From Agrobacterium rubi TR3 = NBRC 13261 (GTDB taxonomy: Bacteria; Pseudomonadota; Alphaproteobacteria; Rhizobiales; Rhizobiaceae), in assembly GCF_000739935.1 (NCBI RefSeq), contig NZ_BBJU01000024.1, positions 124,001-188,000 on the forward strand: a stretch of 64,000 nt of DNA, in the 5' to 3' direction. Position numbers and translations under genes: made by a program. How positions within the stretch are numbered: position 1 is the first letter of the stretch; every line of letters starts with the position of its first letter. The notes under the pieces were generated by a model that saw only the letters and a list, made by a program, of their open reading frames with translations, searched no databases and was not told the DNA's origin. Shown one piece after another: positions 18,702 through 30,775 of this stretch.

Positions 18702-20159
18702 ATGCAAAACAAAGTGCAGTTTATCACCTATGTTGACCGCCTGACCAGAGGTGGTTTCAGGCAATTGAAGGAACTGGTCGATGGCAAGTTCGCTGGCCTG
18801 TTCGGCGGCGTCCATGTCTTGCCTTTCTTCAATCCGATCGATGGCGCTGATGCCGGATTCGATCCAACAGATCACACGATCGTCGATCCGCGCCTCGGCG
18901 ACTGGGAGGATGTGCGGGCTTTGTCGGGATCCGTGGAAATCATGGCCGATCTTATCGTCAACCATGTCTCATCGCAATCCGGCGCATTCACGGACTTCAT
19001 TGCCAAGGGTTCGGCGTCCGAATTTGCCGACATGTTCATGACGTTCGATAAGGTATTTCCCGATGGCGCCACCGAAGAAGACCTTCTGAGGATCTATCGA
19101 CCGCGCCCCGGTTTACCGTTTTCGAAGGTGACCCTGGCTGATGGTACTCAGCGGATGCTCTGGACAACCTTCACACCGGAGCAGATCGACATCGATGTCC
19201 ACAGCGCCAAAGGCACAACCTATCTCGAAACGATCCTCGATCGCTTTTCGGAGGCGAATGTGACGGCGATCCGCCTCGACGCCGCGGGATACGCGATCAA
19301 GAAAGCGGGCAGCAGTTGCTTCATGATCGACGATACCTACGCATTCCTCGAAGAAGTGGCTGGAAAGGCCCGCAACCGCGGCATGGAGGTTCTGGTTGAG
19401 ATTCATAGTTATCATCGTGACCAAATCGAGATCGCGAAGAAGGTCGACCGGGTCTATGATTTCGCACTACCACCGCTCATCTTGCATGCATTGTTTACGG
19501 GAGACGCCACGCCGCTGGCAAAGTGGCTGGCAATAAGCCCCCGTAACGCGATCACCGTTCTCGACACCCATGACGGGATCGGCGTTATAGATGTCGGTGC
19601 CCATAGCGACGGCCGGGCGGGCCTCCTCGAACCCCAGGCGATCGACAATCTTGTGGAAGAGATCCATAGGCGATCGGATGGCCAGAGCCGCCAGGCGACG
19701 GGGGCCGCTGCATCGAATCTGGACCTTTATCAGGTAAACTGCACCTACTATGACGCGCTTGGTCGCAACGATAATGATTATCTCATCGCTCGGGCAATTC
19801 AGTTTTTTGCTCCAGGAATTCCGCAAGTCTATTATGTCGGTTTATTGGGCGGTGTAAACGATATGGACCTGCTCGCCAAAACGGGCGTGGGGCGTGACAT
19901 TAACCGGCACTATTACGGCAACGACGAAATCGGTACGGCCCTTGAGACGCCGCTCTTCCATCGCCTTTCAAATCTGATCCGTTTCAGGAACACCCATCCC
20001 GCCTTCGGTGGAGCGCTCAAGGCCACCATTGCTGATGCCGGAGCGTTGGTGCTTTCATGGCAACACGGCGATGCTTTTGCTGAATTGAAGATCTCATTTG
20101 CCGACCGCAAGGCGAGCATTGCCGCATCTGGTCAGAGCGAGATGCAGATCGTCGAGTGA
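18702..20159 (+). CDS. splA: Sucrose-phosphorylase-family enzyme (SplA-like, GH13_18)
   Basis: This 485-residue GH13 enzyme starts MQNKVQFITYVDRLTRGGF, a typical sucrose phosphorylase N-terminus. Catalytic landmarks are VTAIRLDAAGYAIKK (nucleophile Asp), EVLVEIHSYH (acid/base Glu) and VLDTHDGIGVIDV (transition-state Asp). I chose ATG 18702 for the family match although the frame is open back to a GTG at 18651, directly after the transporter stop. Family members convert sucrose, sucrose phosphate or glucosylglycerate and phosphate to glucose 1-phosphate. Sucrose is a product of agrocinopine A cleavage, and an splA gene lies upstream of traR on pTiC58. Confidence 0.83.
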   Translation: MQNKVQFITYVDRLTRGGFRQLKELVDGKFAGLFGGVHVLPFFNPIDGADAGFDPTDHTIVDPRLGDWEDVRALSGSVEIMADLIVNHVSSQSGAFTDFIAKGSASEFADMFMTFDKVFPDGATEEDLLRIYRPRPGLPFSKVTLADGTQRMLWTTFTPEQIDIDVHSAKGTTYLETILDRFSEANVTAIRLDAAGYAIKKAGSSCFMIDDTYAFLEEVAGKARNRGMEVLVEIHSYHRDQIEIAKKVDRVYDFALPPLILHALFTGDATPLAKWLAISPRNAITVLDTHDGIGVIDVGAHSDGRAGLLEPQAIDNLVEEIHRRSDGQSRQATGAAASNLDLYQVNCTYYDALGRNDNDYLIARAIQFFAPGIPQVYYVGLLGGVNDMDLLAKTGVGRDINRHYYGNDEIGTALETPLFHRLSNLIRFRNTHPAFGGALKATIADAGALVLSWQHGDAFAELKISFADRKASIAASGQSEMQIVE

Positions 20160-20346
20160 ACTGCACGCAAGTGCCGCTTCCCCGGCTCGATAGCATGTAC
20201 AGGGGGATAGTACGGATATTCGTGAAGCGTTGGAGCATGTATGCCTCGTGGAAAAATGCTTCGGCTCAGCCTGAGTTGTCTGGGTAAAAGAGGATGAAAG
20301 CAGATTCAGCCCGGCGGTCGGCTGCTGGGAGCAAACGTTAGAGTAG

Positions 20347-21081
<735 letters not shown>

Positions 21082-21110
21082 AAACGTGACAGACAAACCA
21101 GGGGAGAGGA

Positions 21111-21439
21111 ATGATGTCAGTAACTTCCTATACGTTCTACACCTATTCTCAGGCGACTGCCGATGACCAGGCGCACTGGCTGCACGGGCACACCACCGTT
21201 CAGTTTTTCGATAGCCTGGAAGCGGCCCGGCAGGAGATAGTCAAGTTGCACGAAGACCTAAGCCAGGATCTCGACCTCACGTGGCGTCCGCTCTATCTCG
21301 AAAAAGCGAGACCCGGGCCGTCACAAAAGACCTGCTGCTGTCTTTGCTCAATCGCAACATGGAAGCCCTTATCGAGCGGCACATGATTGTTGATACAATC
21401 TCCTCCTTCTCTTCGAGCGCTTTAAGCGGGCATAATTGA
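21111..21439 (+). pseudogene. Small unknown gene with a frameshift in an A-tract
   Basis: The first frame starts at ATG 21111/21114 behind GGGGAGAGG and reads MSVTSYTFYTYSQATADDQ. It continues plausibly to RPLYLEKA and then, after the five-A run at 21301, becomes unlike protein and stops at 21386. Shifting by one base at that run restores a natural C-terminus (ETRAVTKDLLLSLLNRNMEA) ending at 21439. So it is a one-base frameshift, a slippage site, or a sequencing error. The function is unknown; it lies between traR and mcpA. Confidence 0.6.
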
Positions 21440-21541
21440 TGGATGCCAGTTCCATGTTTAAATGAAGATTAAACATCGTATGCAACTATTCGCGCTCTGC
21501 CGCGACCTTCGGTCCGGTAAGTATCCTTGGGAGGTCGCCTA

Positions 21542-23281
21542 GTGAATATTCTCAATCGTGGTGCCAATGCATGCGCGGTACTTGCTGCCCTCTCTAAGTC
21601 TCAGGCCATGATCGAATTCGATCTGTCCGGCAGGATACTCACTGCCAACGACAATTTCTGCCGGGCGCTTGGCTATGAGCTATCAGAAATTATCGGCAAA
21701 CATCACAGCATGTTCGTTGAACCGGCATTTGTGAAATCGGCAGACTATAAGGCGTTCTGGGCGAAACTCGCCGCCGGCAACTTCGACCAGCAGCAATATA
21801 AGCGCATCGGCAAGGGCGGCAAGGAAGTCTGGATCGAGGCGTCCTATAACCCTGTCATGCGCCGTGGCAAGCCGGTCAAGGTTGTCAAGATCGCCACCGA
21901 CATCACCGCCCAGAAGCTGAAAGTTGCAGAAGATGCCGGCAAGATCGAGGCTTTGTCGCGGGCGCAGGCGATTATCGAGTTCACGCCGACCGGCGACGTC
22001 CTGACCGCCAACGAGAATTTCCTGTCCGCCCTCGGATATTCTCTGAGCGAGATCCAGGGCAAACACCATTCGATGTTCTGCGAACCATCCTATACCGCGT
22101 CGCCCGACTATCGGAATTTCTGGAAGATGCTTGCAGGCGGGGATTTGATGGCGGACGAGTTCATGCGGCTCGGCAAGGGTGGTCGCAAGGTCTTTATCCA
22201 GGCCTCATACAATCCGATTTTCGATATGAACGGCAGAGTCTTCAAAGTCGTGAAATTCGCGACCGACGTGACGGCCCGGGTCGAAAACGTCGAACAGCTC
22301 GCGGGCTGCCTGAACAGTCTGGCGGACGGTGACCTGGCGCAGCAAATCGAAAAACCGTTCATCCCCTCGCTCGAACGTTTGCGCACCGATTTCAACGCCG
22401 CCTCCGACAAGCTGAAGCGCGCGATGGCGACTGTCGCCGACAACGCCAGGGCGATCTCCGCGGGATCCAGCGAGATTCGGACCGCCGCCGACGAGCTGGC
22501 AAAACGCACCGAGCAACAAGCCGCCTCGGTCGAGGAGACCGCCGCTGCGCTCGAGGAAATCACCACAACGGTCAAGGATTCCAGTCGTCGGGCGGAGGAG
22601 GCTGGCCAACTCGTTGCACGCACCCGCGAACATGCAGAGCATTCCGGGCAGGTGGTGCGCGACGCGATCGGCGCCATGGATCAGATCGAAACGTCCTCTC
22701 GCGAGATCTCCAACATCATCGGTGTCATCGATGAGATCGCGTTCCAGACCAACCTCCTGGCGCTGAATGCCGGTGTCGAAGCGGCCCGTGCCGGCGAAGC
22801 GGGCAAGGGATTCGCGGTCGTCGCGCAGGAAGTCCGCGAGCTCGCGCAGCGATCGGCCAAGGCCGCCAAGGAAATCAAGACGCTGATCACCGCGTCGGGT
22901 AGCCAGGTCCAGAGCGGGGTATCGCTTGTCACGAAAGCCGGTTCCGCGCTGCAGGAAATCGCGACCCAGGTCCACGACATCAACACGAATGTCGTCGCGA
23001 TTGTCGAAGCGGCACGCGAGCAGTCGAACGCTCTCGGTGAGATCAACAAGGCCGTGAACAGCGTCGATCAGGGAACGCAACAAAACGCCGCGATGGTCGA
23101 GGAGCAGACGGCGGCCAGCCACAGCCTTGCTCGCGAGGCCGCCGCGCTATTCGAGCTGCTGGAGCATTTCAGGTTCGATGACACCGGCCGAACGCAAGCG
23201 TTTGCTGGCCAGGTTCATCGGCCATCCGTCGCGCCAGTCGCCAAACCGTCGAGCCGCGCTGCCCAGGTCTTCGCTGCGTAG
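21542..23281 (+). CDS. mcpA: Soluble methyl-accepting chemotaxis protein with two PAS domains (McpA-like)
   Basis: This 579-residue protein has no membrane segment. Two tandem PAS domains (about residues 20-130 and 145-250) both carry [14 protein letters not shown]-type and GKHHSMF segments. A short HAMP-like stretch and the MCP signalling domain follow, with the hairpin tip [19 protein letters not shown]. It ends QVFAA without a CheR/CheB pentapeptide. I chose GTG 21542 because GGGAGG lies 9-14 nt upstream. An mcp gene follows traR on other Ti plasmids. The signal is unknown; PAS domains suggest redox or energy sensing. Confidence 0.85.
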   Translation: MNILNRGANACAVLAALSKSQAMIEFDLSGRILTANDNFCRALGYELSEIIGKHHSMFVEPAFVKSADYKAFWAKLAAGNFDQQQYKRIGKGGKEVWIEASYNPVMRRGKPVKVVKIATDITAQKLKVAEDAGKIEALSRAQAIIEFTPTGDVLTANENFLSALGYSLSEIQGKHHSMFCEPSYTASPDYRNFWKMLAGGDLMADEFMRLGKGGRKVFIQASYNPIFDMNGRVFKVVKFATDVTARVENVEQLAGCLNSLADGDLAQQIEKPFIPSLERLRTDFNAASDKLKRAMATVADNARAISAGSSEIRTAADELAKRTEQQAASVEETAAALEEITTTVKDSSRRAEEAGQLVARTREHAEHSGQVVRDAIGAMDQIETSSREISNIIGVIDEIAFQTNLLALNAGVEAARAGEAGKGFAVVAQEVRELAQRSAKAAKEIKTLITASGSQVQSGVSLVTKAGSALQEIATQVHDINTNVVAIVEAAREQSNALGEINKAVNSVDQGTQQNAAMVEEQTAASHSLAREAAALFELLEHFRFDDTGRTQAFAGQVHRPSVAPVAKPSSRAAQVFAA

Positions 23282-23443
23282 GGTTCCACCGCGGTCGGTA
23301 TCAAAGAGACCGAACGGAGGAGCTCGTGTCACGCCGCCTTGCCTCCGATGAAGATAGCGGGTCTGAGCTGCCGCAATAGTTCAGGACCGATATGACATCA
23401 TAGCCCGCTATAAAAATTCGCCATGAGACAAACGGAAGCCGGT

Positions 23444-23752
23444 TCAGTTCACGGAGGCGTTCGGGATATAGCCAAGAATGCTGATTAGCGTGCTGACAGC
23501 GCTCATCTGCGCGTGCATCTCGATACTGGCCTCGATGTAACACAGATGCTGTGGGCCTCCGACTTCCTTTCCCGACTTATAGCTTTCCGGCAGGGCCTGG
23601 AAAAGTTCGTCGGCCTTTTCGACAAGTCGCCGATGTGCACGGATTGCGTCTATGGTCAGTTTCTCGAGGTCAGCCGGGTGTAGTCCACGAGTTAAGCCGA
23701 CCAGTGGCCGGAGCTCAACTTTTTTCGTCAATGTTGCATCTTCCGATTCCAT
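23444..23752 (-). CDS. traM: TraM, TraR antiactivator
   Basis: This 102-residue protein matches Ti-plasmid TraM in length and sequence (PLVGLTRGLHPADLEKLTID, AIRAHRRLVEKADELF, MHAQMSAVSTLISILGYIP). TraM binds the DNA-binding domain of TraR and keeps conjugation off until enough TraR-autoinducer complex accumulates. It faces mcpA tail to tail. I looked for a tra box in the 500 bp upstream and found none that is convincing. Confidence 0.93.
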   Translation of the reverse strand: MESEDATLTKKVELRPLVGLTRGLHPADLEKLTIDAIRAHRRLVEKADELFQALPESYKSGKEVGGPQHLCYIEASIEMHAQMSAVSTLISILGYIPNASVN

Positions 23753-24277
23753 TCCTGACCTAACCCTGGTTTTGTCTGCGGTGCGCCCCCGCCGACGTTG
23801 AACCCTTTGAACCCTAGCCGGGGGTTAGAATCCGAGATGAATCGGCCCTGAGACCTTTAGCACCGAGGCGCCTGGACATGAGTCACAGGCCCCCGGCCAC
23901 AAGGTCAGAGGGTTCCTGGCACCGTTTCGGTCAGCGCCAACCGTTCATCTGCGGATTCTAAGCCGCAACACAGCGCGTACTGCGTCATGCCCCTTATAAG
24001 AGCCATTCCAAAGAGATGCCAGCGCCGATCGACAGAACGACGGTGCAAATCTTCACATGCCCATCTCGATGCAAGGCACAAAATACCTCAAGGCCTATGC
24101 TTTCGAAGAAGAAATCAACGCGACTTGCGACCAGGGATAGAATGCATTGTTGAAGCGTGACGACACTTAGTTGTTTTCCGCCATGGTCTCATTAAGTGCG
24201 ATTCGCTTGGCCCACGGACCGAGCGATTTTTCCCTCCTGGCCCGCGTTCATCCACGCAGACGCGAGGAACCTGTTCC
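23753..24277. other. Intergenic region upstream of traM, downstream of traH
   Basis: About 525 bp with no protein-like frame. It must contain the traM promoter. I see GC-rich direct runs such as TGAACCCTTTGAACCCT near 23802, but no clear tra box or terminator. Confidence 0.4.
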
Positions 24278-24907
24278 TCACTTCCCGCGCGCGCCGATGC
24301 CGGAAAGGTCGATCCGAATACCGGCCTTGTTCGGGTCAGCTGGTTCCGCCTCGAGTGCAGTATCGACGTTGCCGCCCTTCATCTTGTCACTACCGGCTTC
24401 GGACGTTTCCGCTTCCACCCCTGGATCCGGCTCTGGCAGCTTCACGTCGCCCGGATCGGCTGCCCGGAACACCGCTGTCCCCTCGAAATACCCCGTTTGC
24501 CATGCGATGATCGCGTCTTCAAAAACCTGCGGAAGGACCTCGCTTTCGGGAGGGTTACCGTACCATTTGGTGACGATACGATAGACTTTGGCGAACAGGG
24601 CCGTGCCCATCTTGATGTTTTCGCAAGGCTCGATCAGGTCCGGCTTCAACTGGCCCGCCTCGACGATACCGAGGCCGGCGGGATACTGCGTCAAGCCGAC
24701 GCGAACGATATTGCGGCCGAGGTTCTGGCGTATCAATGCGAGCGCTTCGTCCGGCGTTGTCGGCTTCGGCACCAGAACGATGCGGTTGCCGGAGCGGACA
24801 GTGACCGCGAGCGGGTCCGGCGCCCCTGCCCGTTCGATGAACTCTTCGACGATCGCGGGCTTCAGGCCGGGATCGCTGCATTCCTTGATGAGGGCGGAAT
24901 CGACCAT
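24278..24907 (-). CDS. traH: Conjugal transfer protein TraH
   Basis: This 209-residue protein is the last gene of the traAFBH transcript. Its segment NIVRVGLTQYPAGLGIVEAG with ENIKMGTALFAKVY recalls VirB1-like lytic transglycosylases, which locally open peptidoglycan; this relation is weak and partly inferred. The C-terminal third is acidic and low in complexity (EPDPGVEAETSEAGSDK). It starts 13 nt after traB. Confidence 0.87.
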   Translation of the reverse strand: MVDSALIKECSDPGLKPAIVEEFIERAGAPDPLAVTVRSGNRIVLVPKPTTPDEALALIRQNLGRNIVRVGLTQYPAGLGIVEAGQLKPDLIEPCENIKMGTALFAKVYRIVTKWYGNPPESEVLPQVFEDAIIAWQTGYFEGTAVFRAADPGDVKLPEPDPGVEAETSEAGSDKMKGGNVDTALEAEPADPNKAGIRIDLSGIGARGK

Positions 24908-24920
24908 CGCGAAAGTCTCC

Positions 24921-26186
24921 TTATGTGTTGAAAGCCGTGACGACGGGTCGCCCGAAGAGTTTCGCCCAGGCGATCACGCCTGCTTGTTGGATGGCGACGA
25001 TCGACGTTCCCTCGGTCCACCATCCGTTGCCCGTGGCGACGATGGCGGCGGGGGAAAACAGCATCGAGTGCAGTATGGGCCAGACGATGAGCTGCTCGTA
25101 GCAGATCAGCGGCGCGATCCTCGTGCCAGCGAGATCCACGGCCGGGTTGGCGAAGAAATGCGCTTGAGCGCCACCGCCCTGCCCGGTCCATTGCAACCAT
25201 GGCTGCCACATCGATACCGGGATCGGCATGCGCTCGCGATAGAGGATCCGTGCTTCACCCTCCGAGACCGTCACCATGACGTTGTCGTAGCCGCCCGGAT
25301 CGATGACGGCCGCGCCGGCGATCACGGTGACGTCCGCCCCTCGCAAGCCCGCCTGCCAAAGCCGTGCGACAGTCGGGGTCCATAAGCCGAGGGCGCTTTC
25401 GGGAAGAACGATGACACGGGTTTCCGCTCCTGCCGCCGCGCGCACCGTTGCGATCAGGTCACGGTGATGGTCAAGCGAACCATCACGTCCAAGCGTTTGA
25501 CCCTGTTCGAGGTCGACGCCTTTCCATCCATCCGGTAGGACAGGTTGCGTCCACGTAGCGGCGGACCAGAACCAGAAGCCTCCCAGGGCAATGGCAGCAG
25601 CCGGCCAGTATCGCGATGTCATCATCGCGAGGCCGGCTGTGGTCGCACCCAGCCCCCACCATCCAAAGCCGGGAAACAGAATGCCCGCTGCGGTCAGTGG
25701 ATGCGCCCACCCGGTGATGCCGAAGGGCGGCAGCCCCATCAGCACCGCGGCCGCAAGGTAGCGCACCGGCTTTCCCCAACCCAGAGCGCCCCTTCCCGGG
25801 AGCCTCTTTTGCAAGCGCGCGGGCCAGAACGCCGCATGCACGGCGACAAAGCCGGCCGAGGCCGCCAGCCATAGCAGGAGGCCGGGCCAGAAATCGGCGG
25901 CGTAGAAGTTCGCCACACCCTGCGGCAGGCCGCGCGAGGCGGTGAGGAAGTACCCGGCAGACACCGCGCCCGCAACCAGTCGTGATGGAGATTGCGCCCA
26001 TAGCAACGGAAAGAGCATGGCTGTCGGAAGAAGGAGGGCCTCGCCGCTCCAGCCGACCGCTCCGACGGCGATCGAAAGCAGGATCAGGAGCGCCACACGC
26101 CAGCGGTCACGGGTCAAACGTGAACACCGGCCGCGCCTGACCGAGAAGGCCGGATGCCGGGATCGGCCCAAAATATCGTGAATCAT
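24921..26186 (-). CDS. traB: Conjugal transfer protein TraB
   Basis: This 421-residue protein has several N-terminal membrane helices and a C-terminal carbon-nitrogen-hydrolase-like domain related to apolipoprotein N-acyltransferases. Landmarks are [14 protein letters not shown] (Glu) and [13 protein letters not shown] (Cys). The segment with the expected catalytic Lys reads [12 protein letters not shown], so the Lys may be replaced. I chose ATG 26186; the frame is open further up only because it overlaps traF. TraB stimulates Ti plasmid transfer but is not essential in published work. Confidence 0.88.
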   Translation of the reverse strand: MIHDILGRSRHPAFSVRRGRCSRLTRDRWRVALLILLSIAVGAVGWSGEALLLPTAMLFPLLWAQSPSRLVAGAVSAGYFLTASRGLPQGVANFYAADFWPGLLLWLAASAGFVAVHAAFWPARLQKRLPGRGALGWGKPVRYLAAAVLMGLPPFGITGWAHPLTAAGILFPGFGWWGLGATTAGLAMMTSRYWPAAAIALGGFWFWSAATWTQPVLPDGWKGVDLEQGQTLGRDGSLDHHRDLIATVRAAAGAETRVIVLPESALGLWTPTVARLWQAGLRGADVTVIAGAAVIDPGGYDNVMVTVSEGEARILYRERMPIPVSMWQPWLQWTGQGGGAQAHFFANPAVDLAGTRIAPLICYEQLIVWPILHSMLFSPAAIVATGNGWWTEGTSIVAIQQAGVIAWAKLFGRPVVTAFNT

Positions 26187-26637
26187 AGGAGCTCGCAAAG
26201 GATGAGTGAAGAAAGAGATGGCCGGGTGGCACGACGCCGCCGGGATAGGGATGGATCGCCCTGCCGGCACCATCCGTCGCCCGCACAGCGGATGCGGGTA
26301 CCGGGCGGCCGTCGATGATGACCTCGCCGGCGATCTCGACCCGGTCGCCGGGAAGAGCGACAATGGTCTTGATCAGCGGCGCAAAACCGCCCCTGCAAAG
26401 CCCGCGGTGGAGATATCCGCGCTCTAGCGCCTCGATGAACGGCGCGTTCGACGGCGGGCAGATGAACACCAGATCCCCGACCTCAGGGGAGCGGTTCAAT
26501 GCCTCGATGCGCCAGAGCCCGAGCGGCTCGCTTGGTGTTAGGTTCAGGCGATAGCCGCCGACCGCGGCGACGACCGATTCGCAGAGAATGACGGTCACAG
26601 AGGCACGGATCAGGATGATCGCCCGGCGCGGCGTCAT
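26107..26637 (-). CDS. traF: TraF, S26-family pilin-maturation peptidase
   Basis: This 176-residue protein has one N-terminal membrane helix. The signal-peptidase-like active site shows [12 protein letters not shown] (Ser) and [17 protein letters not shown] (Lys with the GDxV motif). RP4 TraF and its Ti relatives cyclise or process the T-pilin. It overlaps traA by 4 nt (ATGA) and traB by 80 nt. Confidence 0.9.
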   Translation of the reverse strand: MTPRRAIILIRASVTVILCESVVAAVGGYRLNLTPSEPLGLWRIEALNRSPEVGDLVFICPPSNAPFIEALERGYLHRGLCRGGFAPLIKTIVALPGDRVEIAGEVIIDGRPVPASAVRATDGAGRAIHPYPGGVVPPGHLFLHSSFASSYDSRYFGPIPASGLLGQARPVFTFDP

Positions 26638-29600
26638 TGCTTGATCACCGGTGTCTGGCGCTGCGATAGCCGCAGGTCCTCGACCTGCCTCAAGGTCGCG
26701 GCGGTGCGCTCGTGGGCAGCGAGTTGCTGGGCGGTGCGCATCACCGGCCATGCCTCGGCCAGGTGCTCCTTCTCTTGGGGCTGGAGCCCCTTGGCGAGCT
26801 GCTCGAACAGCCGCCCGGACGGTTCGCGCGCGGCGTTCGGCAGCAGGCTGCGTTCACCGAAGCGTTCCGATACAGCCTTGTTGAATCCGTCGATTTCGAG
26901 CTTGGCCTCCTTGTCGCTGACCGCATATCCGAGTGCTGCGGGAAGGTCGTTGCGGTCGATCGCATCGCGCACCCGTTCGAGCACCGTGCGGGCGGACGGC
27001 GACAGTGCCGGAATGTCGATCGAGACGCGATGCCGGATTGCCCTCTCCTCCGTTTCAAGGCGCTGCATGGCGTTCGTTCGCATCTGAAGATAACGTTCGA
27101 GGTCACGCGAAAGCGCCGGCGCATTGACGTGTGCAATATCGCGGTCCTCCTTCTCCACGCGGCTGGCGAACAGGCCGGTCTTGCCTTTGAGCGCTCCAAA
27201 ACTCTCCGGCTCGTTCGCGATCTTCGCGAGCGTGGATTTCGCAGTCGCCGGATCCTTCAACGCCGCGTCGACATCGACCGCGCGGAAGGCGGCTTCGGGC
27301 TGGGCGTAGATCAGATGAAAACGGGAGGAGACTTCCTCCCATTGCTTCTTCAGACCGGGATCGGCGGCGAGCTTGTCCTCGACCGCCTGGTCGAGGGATT
27401 TCGGATGAATGGTGATGCCGGCAACCATCGGCCTGACCTCCTTCATGTTGCTGGAAAGCGATTGTTGCTGCTGAGTGCTGGAAACGAGACCGAGCTTGCC
27501 GCCGATGGCGAGCAGCCGGCTTCCGAGACGGGCAAGCCGCTGTTTCTGCCGGACCGTCCAGTCGAGCCGGTCGCGCATCATGGTCCGGGCGACGTTCATG
27601 AGGCGCAGGCCATGCGTGTCGGCGAAGCGGAGTGCCGCGCGATAGAAGCTGGCGTTCTCGTAGTCGAGCGTCGTTTCCTTCGCTGCGTCGCGCGACATGC
27701 GTTCCGTCATCCGCGACAGCGCCAGCTCGCGGATGTCGACGACCTTCCAGGTATGGCGCTTGACCTTCTTGCCGTCGGGAAGACGGACCATTTCGGAACC
27801 CTTGTGGTCGAGGCCGATGCGGTCGCCGATCTGAGGCGCCGCCTCTGCCATCGCGCGCTTCAGGTCGACGCCCCAGATGGTGTTCTGCTTCCCCTCGCCG
27901 GTTTCGAGCGTGACGAAATAGCTGTCGTGGTTCTCGGGCTTGTTCTCGTAGGGAGCCTCTCCGTGATCGACGAGAACGCCGCCGCGGTTGGTGAACTCGT
28001 TCATGCCGACATAGAGCCGGGCTGCATCACGATGACGGGTGAGCGCGACATAGGTCAGATGGCGGTCCATCGTGCCGGAGGCGAGCACCCTGACGACGTC
28101 GACCGTCGCGCCCTGCGATTTGTGGATGGTGGTCGCATAGCCATGATCGACATTGGCGTAGAGATGCTGATCGACCGTCACCTGGCGGCGATCCTCCCCT
28201 TCGCCAATCTCGGCGACAAACCTGCCGGGTGCGGCTTCGACCACCTTCGCCAGCATGCCGTTCTTGACGCCGAGCGATCCCTCGTTCTTCAGGAAGACGA
28301 TCCGGTCGCCGGCGTCGAAGCGACGCTCGCCCTCTTCTGTCCGGAAGGCGAAGCCCTCGCCGACGAGACCGCGCCCGACCAGCCTTTCGCGGGCGAGTTC
28401 GTTGAGTGCGCGCACGTCGAGTCGTCGATGGGCGAGAATGAGAGAAGACCTCGCCGGATCGTAGTCGCGGTTCCAGTCTTCGATCAGCGAGGCTATGGCC
28501 TCGTCCTTCGACCAGTGCGAATGGATCAGGTTCGCGCGGTCATAGGCTGCGAGCGCCGACCCGACTTGACGGTGGGCAAGATCGACCGAGGCGCGACGCA
28601 TCCACGCCTCGCGCTGACGATAGATCGTGCCAAGTTCGGCATAGCCGATGCGGTCGGTGATCGCGCGGAATGCGGCGCCCGCTTCGATCGGCTGGAGCTG
28701 ATCGGGATCACCGACCAGCACCAGCTTGGCCCCGGCCTCGGTCGCTGCCTGGACAAGCATCGCCATCTGCCGCGACGACACCATGCCCGCCTCATCCAGC
28801 ACCATGACGGTCCTGTCGTCGAGGCGGTCACGCTCCTGCTGCCAGCGTAGTTCCCACGACGACAGCGTGCGCGCGATGATGCCGGCCTCTTTCTCCAGAC
28901 CCTCCGCCGCCTTGCCAGCAAGCGCTGCGCCCACGACGCGATATCCGGCGGCTTCCCATGTCTCGCGGGCCGCTTTCATCATTGTGGTCTTGCCCGCTCC
29001 GGCACGGCCAACGACGGCGGCTATGCGATTGGCGCCGGCGATATGCGCAAGCGCTGTCCGCTGTTCCTGCGACAGCCGGTCGTGGCGCGCGAAGGTCGCG
29101 TCGAGAACGGCCTTGCCGATACCATGCGAGGAGCGTCGGTCAAGCCACATCGCGCTCCGGGCCATCGTCGCTTCGAGGCGGATCAGCTCGTGCGTCGTGA
29201 ACTTCGACGGCTCGCGCTTGCCGGTTGCCAACGAGATCCGCTCGCGCTCCAGCCGCAGCACTTGCCCACTCTGCATGATGCGCGCCATCATGTTGCGGAA
29301 CAGGCCCGCATCGTCGATATAGCGATGCAGGATTTTGGCGACATCGCGCTCGTCGAAGACGCTCTTCTCGCGGGTGATGAGATCCAGCACGAGTTCGGGA
29401 TTCTCCCGGATGCGGCGGGCATTTTCCTCGCGCCGCTCCTCGTTGAGCTCAAGGCGTTCGAGCTCGGCTTTGCGTCCCTCCCCTTCGGCCTTACGCTCGA
29501 TCGCCTTGGCGCCGACGCCGAGATGAATGGTCGGCACCAGATCGATACCCTGCTTCTCGTAGGATCGCCCGTCGACGCGCAAATTGATGCCGTTGAGCGC

Positions 29601-30218
29601 CAGGTGATGGTTCATCCGTTCGAACCAGGCGTCGCGAAACGCGTTGAAGTCGTCCGTTCCGCCGGCCCATAGCTCATAGACGATCTTCCCGGCTTTCGTC
29701 CGCAGAGGTTCGCCCTCCTCGCCGATCACCGCGACCTTCTTCGCGCCAAAACCGTATTCGGTCAGCGGCCGCAGTGTCGTCATCAGGTGGATGTGCGGAT
29801 TGCCGGGATTGTCGTGATAAACCCAGTCGGCAACCATCCCTCTGGAGAGAATGTGCTTTTCCACGAAGTCACGGACGAGCGCGATATTCTGCTCGGCTGT
29901 GAGCTCCAGCGGCAGCGCCACCGTCAGGTCCTTGGCGAGCTGGGCGTCGATCCGCTTCTCGAAAGCCTCGACCCTGTTCCAGAAGGCCTCCGAAGCGCCG
30001 GCGACAGAGCGGTCGGCGATCAGCATCCGGACCCATTTCGGCGCATGGTCCGGCAAAAGGAACTCTTCGTGAAGGAGCCCAACCTTGCGGGTGTAGTCGA
30101 TGGTGCGCGCCTCACGCTCGTAGTGCATCTTCGCACAGTGCCGGTAGGCCGCCGACAGCACCGCGCTGCGGCCGTCGCCGCGGCTGACGATGCTGGCTGA
30201 GAAGTGGGCGATGGCCAC
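26634..30218 (-). CDS. traA: TraA, conjugative relaxase with helicase domain
   Basis: This 1,194-residue protein combines an N-terminal MobA/MobL relaxase ([33 protein letters not shown] with the His-x-His metal site) and a RecD/TraI-type helicase (Walker [14 protein letters not shown], Walker [28 protein letters not shown]). A long helical C-terminal region follows. It nicks oriT and pilots and unwinds the transferred strand. The start lies 80 bp from the putative nic. It leads the traAFBH transcript, presumably activated from the tra box at 30383-30400. Confidence 0.95.
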   Translation of the reverse strand: MAIAHFSASIVSRGDGRSAVLSAAYRHCAKMHYEREARTIDYTRKVGLLHEEFLLPDHAPKWVRMLIADRSVAGASEAFWNRVEAFEKRIDAQLAKDLTVALPLELTAEQNIALVRDFVEKHILSRGMVADWVYHDNPGNPHIHLMTTLRPLTEYGFGAKKVAVIGEEGEPLRTKAGKIVYELWAGGTDDFNAFRDAWFERMNHHLALNGINLRVDGRSYEKQGIDLVPTIHLGVGAKAIERKAEGEGRKAELERLELNEERREENARRIRENPELVLDLITREKSVFDERDVAKILHRYIDDAGLFRNMMARIMQSGQVLRLERERISLATGKREPSKFTTHELIRLEATMARSAMWLDRRSSHGIGKAVLDATFARHDRLSQEQRTALAHIAGANRIAAVVGRAGAGKTTMMKAARETWEAAGYRVVGAALAGKAAEGLEKEAGIIARTLSSWELRWQQERDRLDDRTVMVLDEAGMVSSRQMAMLVQAATEAGAKLVLVGDPDQLQPIEAGAAFRAITDRIGYAELGTIYRQREAWMRRASVDLAHRQVGSALAAYDRANLIHSHWSKDEAIASLIEDWNRDYDPARSSLILAHRRLDVRALNELARERLVGRGLVGEGFAFRTEEGERRFDAGDRIVFLKNEGSLGVKNGMLAKVVEAAPGRFVAEIGEGEDRRQVTVDQHLYANVDHGYATTIHKSQGATVDVVRVLASGTMDRHLTYVALTRHRDAARLYVGMNEFTNRGGVLVDHGEAPYENKPENHDSYFVTLETGEGKQNTIWGVDLKRAMAEAAPQIGDRIGLDHKGSEMVRLPDGKKVKRHTWKVVDIRELALSRMTERMSRDAAKETTLDYENASFYRAALRFADTHGLRLMNVARTMMRDRLDWTVRQKQRLARLGSRLLAIGGKLGLVSSTQQQQSLSSNMKEVRPMVAGITIHPKSLDQAVEDKLAADPGLKKQWEEVSSRFHLIYAQPEAAFRAVDVDAALKDPATAKSTLAKIANEPESFGALKGKTGLFASRVEKEDRDIAHVNAPALSRDLERYLQMRTNAMQRLETEERAIRHRVSIDIPALSPSARTVLERVRDAIDRNDLPAALGYAVSDKEAKLEIDGFNKAVSERFGERSLLPNAAREPSGRLFEQLAKGLQPQEKEHLAEAWPVMRTAQQLAAHERTAATLRQVEDLRLSQRQTPVIKQ

Positions 30219-30298
30219 GGCGGCGAATACTCCCGGTCAATCGGTCGAAACAAGCTGCTCGTCGCGAATAGCGGCCCCGCCAGGGTCATTGAGCAACG

Positions 30299-30328
30299 CG
30301 TCGCGCCAGCGACGTATAATTGCGCCCT
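30299..30328. other. oriT: oriT nic region with adjacent inverted repeat
   Basis: A 6-bp inverted repeat CGTCGC-GCCA-GCGACG (30299-30314) is followed by TAATTGCGCCCT (30317-30328). The latter differs at one position from the RSF1010-type nic core TAAGTGCGCCCT, with the same order of inverted repeat then nic. Ti oriT is known to belong to this type. It lies between the divergent traA and traC, as expected. Confidence 0.82.
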
Positions 30329-30382
30329 TGGATCCGCTCCTTCGGAACGGCGGGATCATCTTCCAAAGTGTCGGCTTTGCCG

Positions 30383-30400
30383 ACGTGCAAATCTGCACGT
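30383..30400. promoter_or_regulatory. tra box (TraR-binding site) between traA and traC
   Basis: The 18-bp near-palindrome ACGTGCAAATCTGCACGT closely matches the Ti tra-box consensus ATGTGCAGATCTGCACAT. It is 75 bp upstream of traC and 165 bp upstream of traA, as in pTiC58 where one tra box drives both divergent tra operons. Confidence 0.9.
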
Positions 30401-30474
30401 TCCTTCGGACGTGCTTTTGAGGAAGTCTGGCGGCGAGAACATCACCGCGAGACTTCCAGGGAGATCCGACCGGA

Positions 30475-30771
30475 ATGAAGAAACCGTCATCGAAGATACG
30501 TGAAGAAATCGCCCGCCTTCAGGACCAGCTCAGACAGGCGGAGACGCGGGAGGCCGAGCGCATCGGCCGCGTCGCGCTGAAGGCCGGTCTTGGCGAGATC
30601 GAGATCGAGGAGGCCGAACTCCAGGCAGCGTTCGAGGACATCGCCGGGCGCTTTCGCGGAGGTAAGGCAGGGACATCCGGAAGGAAAAATGCCGATGACG
30701 GCCGGACCGCCGGCGAGCCGGGCGCGACGCTCGCATCTGGCTCGGATGCGGGCAGCCGTGGCGAGGCTTGA
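30475..30771 (+). CDS. traC: Conjugal transfer protein TraC
   Basis: This 98-residue protein is the first gene of traCDG. It is highly charged and helical ([20 protein letters not shown]), the typical Ti TraC pattern with a C-terminal GRFRGGKA stretch. TraC is an accessory relaxosome protein that helps TraA act at oriT. Confidence 0.9.
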   Translation: MKKPSSKIREEIARLQDQLRQAETREAERIGRVALKAGLGEIEIEEAELQAAFEDIAGRFRGGKAGTSGRKNADDGRTAGEPGATLASGSDAGSRGEA

Positions 30772-30775
30772 GCGG

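Noticed and set aside
23753-24277. A tra box upstream of traM
   Set aside because: No 18-bp site close to the consensus was found; the best ATGTGCA match is inside the traM coding region.
26712-28850. 712-codon frame opposite traA
   Set aside because: Antisense shadow of traA; no recognisable domain or ribosome site.
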